The translations under genes were made by a program, and so were the position numbers. A stretch of DNA of 64,000 bases from Acinetobacter sp. 10FS3-1. GTDB taxonomy: Bacteria > Pseudomonadota > Gammaproteobacteria > Pseudomonadales > Moraxellaceae. Location: the NCBI RefSeq assembly GCF_013343215.1, contig NZ_CP039143.1, positions 1,860,001 to 1,924,000 of the forward strand. The letters are read 5' to 3'. The notes below the pieces were generated by a model. The model was not told where the DNA came from. It was given only the letters and a program-made list of their open reading frames with translations, and made no database searches. Each line of letters opens with the position of its first letter. The stretch's first letter is position 1. This document shows positions 60,433 through 64,000 of the stretch, piece by piece.

Positions 60433-61049
60433 AGTTTAATCCCTATAGAGAGAATAAAAAATCTAAAACCAGCACCTGAGTTGAAGCGTAAAATTGTTTA
60501 TAAGGTTGTTTCTGCAATTTTACTGAATACCCTCCTTCAAACCTCAAGCCAGATCGTGCCGCATCCTTCCTGAAAAAGTTTAAAGGGGTGCCTGAATTCC
60601 TAACAGCATAGTGCACTGATAAAATATGACCAGAACCAAACTGCCCATATCACTATGAACTTTTTTGCCAATTCTGTGGATTAACATCTGCCTTACAGAT
60701 GTGGCTTAGACGCCAGCCTCTGGATTTATTTTCCATGGCACAGCAAGTGCATGTTGGATGGCAATGCAGACTCTAATTCAGAGGATGGATTTACTTACTT
60801 CCAGGGATAAAATTAAAAAGTTATTTAAAAAAAAATACTTGATTGCAAATATTAAAAAACACATAGCTCTGCCCTGATGTACCAGTGACAGTTAAAACGA
60901 TGGGATCAATACCTCAGCATACCTAAGAGTAGTGCTACAAAATATTAGCTCGGAGATTAAAGGATTCTGAAAAACGGTTAGCTCAAGTCAAAACCTTAAC
61001 AAAAATTTAGATGGTAAAATATAAATTCAGTTTGATCTTCGCCTAAAAC
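60433..61049. other. Gene-free stretch upstream of the PF10118 operon
   Basis: About 620 bp without a supported gene. Short frames (for example ATG 60656) end quickly and lack ribosome sites. It must contain the promoter of the minus-strand operon to its left. I see no tRNA or IS end. Confidence 0.4.
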
Positions 61050-61083
61050 AAAAAAATGGATATTAAAACAATATCCATTTTTT
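61050..61083. terminator. Bidirectional terminator after phnX
   Basis: AAAAAATGGATATT / AATATCCATTTTTT forms a long stem with A and T tracts on both sides, 19 bp beyond the phnX stop. Confidence 0.9.
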
Positions 61084-61101
61084 AATGCCTGACTTAACTG
61101 A

Positions 61102-61917
61102 TCAAGGCTTTTCACCTTGAGCCAAGCGCTGCTCAATCTCATTTAGCACAGCAGGCAAGTCTGCAATACTGTCAATGACATAATGCGCTCCTGAAGCATG
61201 CATTTTTGCATAAGCTTTTTCTTTTAGACTGACCTGTTCAGACTCAGGCAGTGCCTTCCATTCTTCATAGCTCAGACCAACCTCATTGCCACTCACGGCC
61301 AAGCCTACTGTCCAGCACCCTCCATTTAAGCCCTCATGAATACCCACGACGGTATCATCCACTTTCACCACTGTTTTAATATCCAGAACATCCAGTTCAA
61401 TCAAGTTTTTCCATAACATTTCTGGATACGGACGACCATGTTTCACGTCACTCGCAGTAATAATGCAATCAGGCACATAACCTTGTTGCGCTGCATCTTT
61501 TACCAACTCAGTAATCATCATGCTGGCATAACCGGTATTGCTGCCGATTTTTGCTCCACGTGCGCGAATATCTGCAAATGTTTCCAGTGCGCCCGGAATC
61601 AGCTGTGAACATTGCGGAATGGCTTTTAACTGATAAGGAATAAAGTCCTGATATAAACGGTCAATATCGGCAATGGTCACTTCTGCCCCATGTGCCTGCT
61701 TCCATGCAGCTGCCACACGCGGCATGGCTAACACAGCTGCAATATGATCGCGTTTCTCCAACCCCATCGGCGCACGTGCTTCTTCAATGGTGATTGCAAC
61801 CTGATTATCTGCAAACAATGCCATGAAAGCTAAAATTGGAGCACGTGAGCCAAAATCGACTGTGGTTCCAGCCCAGTCGAAAATAACTGCTTGCAAGGTA
61901 TTATATGAAATTGTCAT
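61102..61917 (-). CDS. phnX: Phosphonoacetaldehyde hydrolase
   Basis: 271 residues of the HAD superfamily. Nucleophile D14 lies in VIFDWAGTTVDFGS, and the Schiff-base lysine K55 in MGLEKRDHI, both two positions later than in the Bacillus cereus enzyme. It cleaves phosphonoacetaldehyde to acetaldehyde and phosphate, taking the product of PhnW encoded 48 bp upstream. Confidence 0.94.
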   Translation of the reverse strand: MTISYNTLQAVIFDWAGTTVDFGSRAPILAFMALFADNQVAITIEEARAPMGLEKRDHIAAVLAMPRVAAAWKQAHGAEVTIADIDRLYQDFIPYQLKAIPQCSQLIPGALETFADIRARGAKIGSNTGYASMMITELVKDAAQQGYVPDCIITASDVKHGRPYPEMLWKNLIELDVLDIKTVVKVDDTVVGIHEGLNGGCWTVGLAVSGNEVGLSYEEWKALPESEQVSLKEKAYAKMHASGAHYVIDSIADLPAVLNEIEQRLAQGEKP

Positions 61918-61965
61918 GAGTCTTTCCTTAAAAAATTAAATATAAATCAATAAAAATAAGCTAAA

Positions 61966-63078
61966 TTATTTCTGGCAGTAGACTGAGATTGCAGCCAGTA
62001 AACGTTGAATGTCTTCCAGATAAACCTCGCCAATATTGCCAATCCGGAAACAGTTCAAATCGGTGACTTTGCCGGGATAGATGACAAAACCCGCCTGTTT
62101 TAAATTCTCATAGAGCTCCTGAAAGCTAAAATCGGCCGTATTTGGATACATAAATGTGGTAATGATTGGTGATTGTGGAATATCAGTATCAAGTACCAGT
62201 TTAAAACCAAGTTTTTGCATGCCATCCGCAAGACATTTTTGATTATTCACATAACGCTGATAACGGGCTTCAACCCCGCCTTCCTGCTCCAGTTCCAGTA
62301 AAGCCTGATAAAATGCACGTACCACATGTGTAGGTGAAGTAAAACGCCATTTACCATCATGCTGTTCCATGGTGTTCCATTGATCGTAAAGATCCAGACT
62401 TACTGAGCGCGCCTGACCTTTGCAAGCTTGTAATTGTTCACGTTTTGCCAGAATAAAACCAAAACCGGGCACACCCTGAATACATTTATTGGCACTTGAA
62501 ATTAAAAAGTCGATTTCAAGCTTTGCAATGTCCATCGGCACCCCTCCAAATGAACTCATCGCATCGACAATCCAGACTTTGCCGGCAGCTTTCACAAGAC
62601 GGCCAATCTCTTCAATAGGATTGAGCAAGCCCGTCGTAGTCTCACAATGCACACAAGACACATGAGTAATACTTGAATCGCTTAATGCCTTTTCAATATC
62701 ACTTAAATCAGGAATTTGAGTCTCCGGATAAACCAGCTCAACCACTTCAATATTTAAGCAACGTGCCATCTGCACCATGCGAGCACCATAGGCCCCATTA
62801 TTAATAATTAAAATTTTGCCATTTTTAGGCAGGGCTGAACCCAATACAGCTTCTACAGAAAAACTGCCACTTCCCTGCATCAACACGGCGCTGTAAAGTT
62901 CTGTTTCTGAGGTCGCCAAAGCCACTAAACGCTGGCGAATATCTTGCACCAGACTATTGTATTCTTTGTCCCAGGTACACCAGTCACGCTGCATTACCCG
63001 GCGCACGGCTGGAGAAGTCGACAATGGCCCAGGAGTAAGCAGTAAATATTTGTTTTCTAGTTCAACATGCGCGTTCAT
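61966..63078 (-). CDS. phnW: 2-aminoethylphosphonate:pyruvate transaminase
   Basis: 370 residues of the class V aminotransferase family. It begins with [15 protein letters not shown], and the PLP lysine is K198 in [15 protein letters not shown]. It converts 2-aminoethylphosphonate and pyruvate to phosphonoacetaldehyde and alanine. With phnX it makes the standard two-step route giving the cell phosphate, carbon and nitrogen. Confidence 0.95.
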   Translation of the reverse strand: MNAHVELENKYLLLTPGPLSTSPAVRRVMQRDWCTWDKEYNSLVQDIRQRLVALATSETELYSAVLMQGSGSFSVEAVLGSALPKNGKILIINNGAYGARMVQMARCLNIEVVELVYPETQIPDLSDIEKALSDSSITHVSCVHCETTTGLLNPIEEIGRLVKAAGKVWIVDAMSSFGGVPMDIAKLEIDFLISSANKCIQGVPGFGFILAKREQLQACKGQARSVSLDLYDQWNTMEQHDGKWRFTSPTHVVRAFYQALLELEQEGGVEARYQRYVNNQKCLADGMQKLGFKLVLDTDIPQSPIITTFMYPNTADFSFQELYENLKQAGFVIYPGKVTDLNCFRIGNIGEVYLEDIQRLLAAISVYCQK

Positions 63079-63146
63079 TCATCAATTCCTTACTGAGACT
63101 TTCACTTTAATTACAATCAATATAGCTCAATCTGGTTTAAACCAGA

Positions 63147-64000
63147 TTACAGAATATGGTTTTTTAATACTTCTTGCATAAAACCTGCACCTGTAGTCAT
63201 CCCCTTGCCTGCAATGGCACTTATCAAGTAAATATTCGGTTCTGCTTCGGTTACACAGGCCAACTCTTGAGGATGTGTGAGGTAATAACCATTCCAGCGA
63301 GACTCAATGGCTGGAAGTTTCAAACCTATTTTTTCTTTACAGTATTTAAGAATAAATTGGTTAATTTCTTCACGCTGATTAAATTGTGGTGCATCTTGAA
63401 TGGCATGATATTCATGACTGTCGCCTAAAATAATCTGTCCAAATTCATTTTGTTTGATCAAAATATGAATTCCGTAGTCTTTGACCAGACCTTGCTGTGA
63501 TTCTTCTTTTAATGCTTGATGACTCGGGCAAATTTCAAAAGCAGGATAACGGGAGATAGATAAACCCGAATAAATCGATGCTTTCAGATCATGCGCCAAA
63601 GGCTGAGTCAGGGCCATTTGTAAAGCACAGCGCTGCAGACCCAAGTGCTGCAAGAGTTCTGGATATAAAATTTGTGTCGTTTCACCATGACAGATCAAGA
63701 CTTTCTCTGCGCGATAATGCTGTCCTGAAGCCAGCTGGATTTCAGCATGTCCACGGTGATAACGGGTGCGTACCACACAAGTATTACAGTAGATTTCAAT
63801 ACCCAGTTGCTTGGCATATTGCAATAAACGATGTCCTGCCAGATGTGGTTCAACCGAATAATCTTCCTGAAATATTAAGGCACCGCTGATGTTGGCGCTG
63901 TGGTCCAGGTAACCATAACGTTCAAACACTTGTGTGCGGCTCAATAGTTCGACCGGAATCTGGTAATCCGGTGCAGCTTGAGCAAACTCATTCAGCACTT
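63147..64000 (-). CDS. FAD-dependent oxidoreductase of phosphonate clusters, partial
   Basis: About 284 C-terminal residues; the frame is open to the window edge and the FAD-binding GxGxxG would be on the missing ~90 residues. A DAAO-like fold is indicated by GALIFQEDYSVEPHLAG, the RAEKVLICHGE strand and the C-terminal AIAGKGMTTGAGFMQEV, where FAD contacts lie. It resembles the TIGR03364 type found beside phnW and phnX, thought to prepare modified aminophosphonates for PhnW (compare PbfC/PbfD, from memory). It is 68 bp upstream of phnW. Confidence 0.8.
   Translation of the reverse strand, partial: VLNEFAQAAPDYQIPVELLSRTQVFERYGYLDHSANISGALIFQEDYSVEPHLAGHRLLQYAKQLGIEIYCNTCVVRTRYHRGHAEIQLASGQHYRAEKVLICHGETTQILYPELLQHLGLQRCALQMALTQPLAHDLKASIYSGLSISRYPAFEICPSHQALKEESQQGLVKDYGIHILIKQNEFGQIILGDSHEYHAIQDAPQFNQREEINQFILKYCKEKIGLKLPAIESRWNGYYLTHPQELACVTEAEPNIYLISAIAGKGMTTGAGFMQEVLKNHIL

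Overview
The window looks like an Acinetobacter chromosome (A. baumannii / A. baylyi relatives). Supporting signs are the catM-catBCIJF order of the catechol branch, IS17/ISAba12-like IS5-family elements with GGCTTTGTTGCA ends, moderately AT-rich DNA, and a type I-F CRISPR-Cas locus with the Csy gene order.

Layout. 1-7.8 kb: the 3' part of a dynamin-like GTPase, then catM facing catB-catC-catI-catJ and a broken catF (1-bp deletion and lost 3' end), joined to an intact MopR/DmpR-type sigma-54 activator; catD is not where it would be expected. 7.8-10.2 kb: a pile of insertion sequences and remnants (an IS427-type stub, an intact-looking IS3-family element, a 113-bp MITE-like element, a decayed IS17-like copy). 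10.2-19.3 kb: an aromatic-catabolism island on the minus strand: Rieske oxygenase alpha and beta subunits, their flavin/2Fe-2S reductase, an OprD-type porin (inactivated by an amber codon and by an IS with a perfect 9-bp target duplication), an ACS-family MFS transporter, a LysR regulator, and a separate amidase. 19.7-32.1 kb: a degraded mobile island. It holds the C-terminal part of a helicase-nuclease cut off by an IS, and an overlapping three-gene operon whose central gene is a large tyrosine recombinase split by an IS66-family element; removing the IS restores a frame of about 770-780 codons. An AlpA-like regulator, an unknown divergent gene, and fossils of a group II intron, a second IS66 element and another IS17-like element follow, ending at a CAU-anticodon tRNA that fits tRNA-Ile2.

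32.2-39 kb is ordinary core genome: a 36-residue membrane microprotein, a PlsC-like acyltransferase, yebC, an Lrp-family regulator, a GST, ychF, a manganese-type sodA behind a Fur-box-like site, and a pirin. 39.0-55.4 kb is a complete type I-F CRISPR-Cas locus: a 135-repeat, 134-spacer array whose leader (with an IHF-consensus site) abuts cas6f, then cas7f, cas5f, cas8f, cas2-3 and cas1. Transcription runs cas1 to cas6f and on in the same direction through the array. 55.7-56.5 kb is an IS427-group element. 56.9-60.4 kb holds a Baeyer-Villiger-like flavin monooxygenase, an SDR and a PF10118-type protein. 61.1-64 kb is 2-aminoethylphosphonate catabolism (phnX, phnW and a partial FAD oxidoreductase).

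The CRISPR-Cas operon looks intact, with key catalytic residues recognisable in Cas1, Cas3 and Cas6f, and the repeats are nearly invariant. The catabolic and recombinase regions have been eroded by insertion sequences. The least familiar content is the three-gene recombinase module with its AlpA-like regulator, and the Rieske/amidase cluster of unknown substrate.
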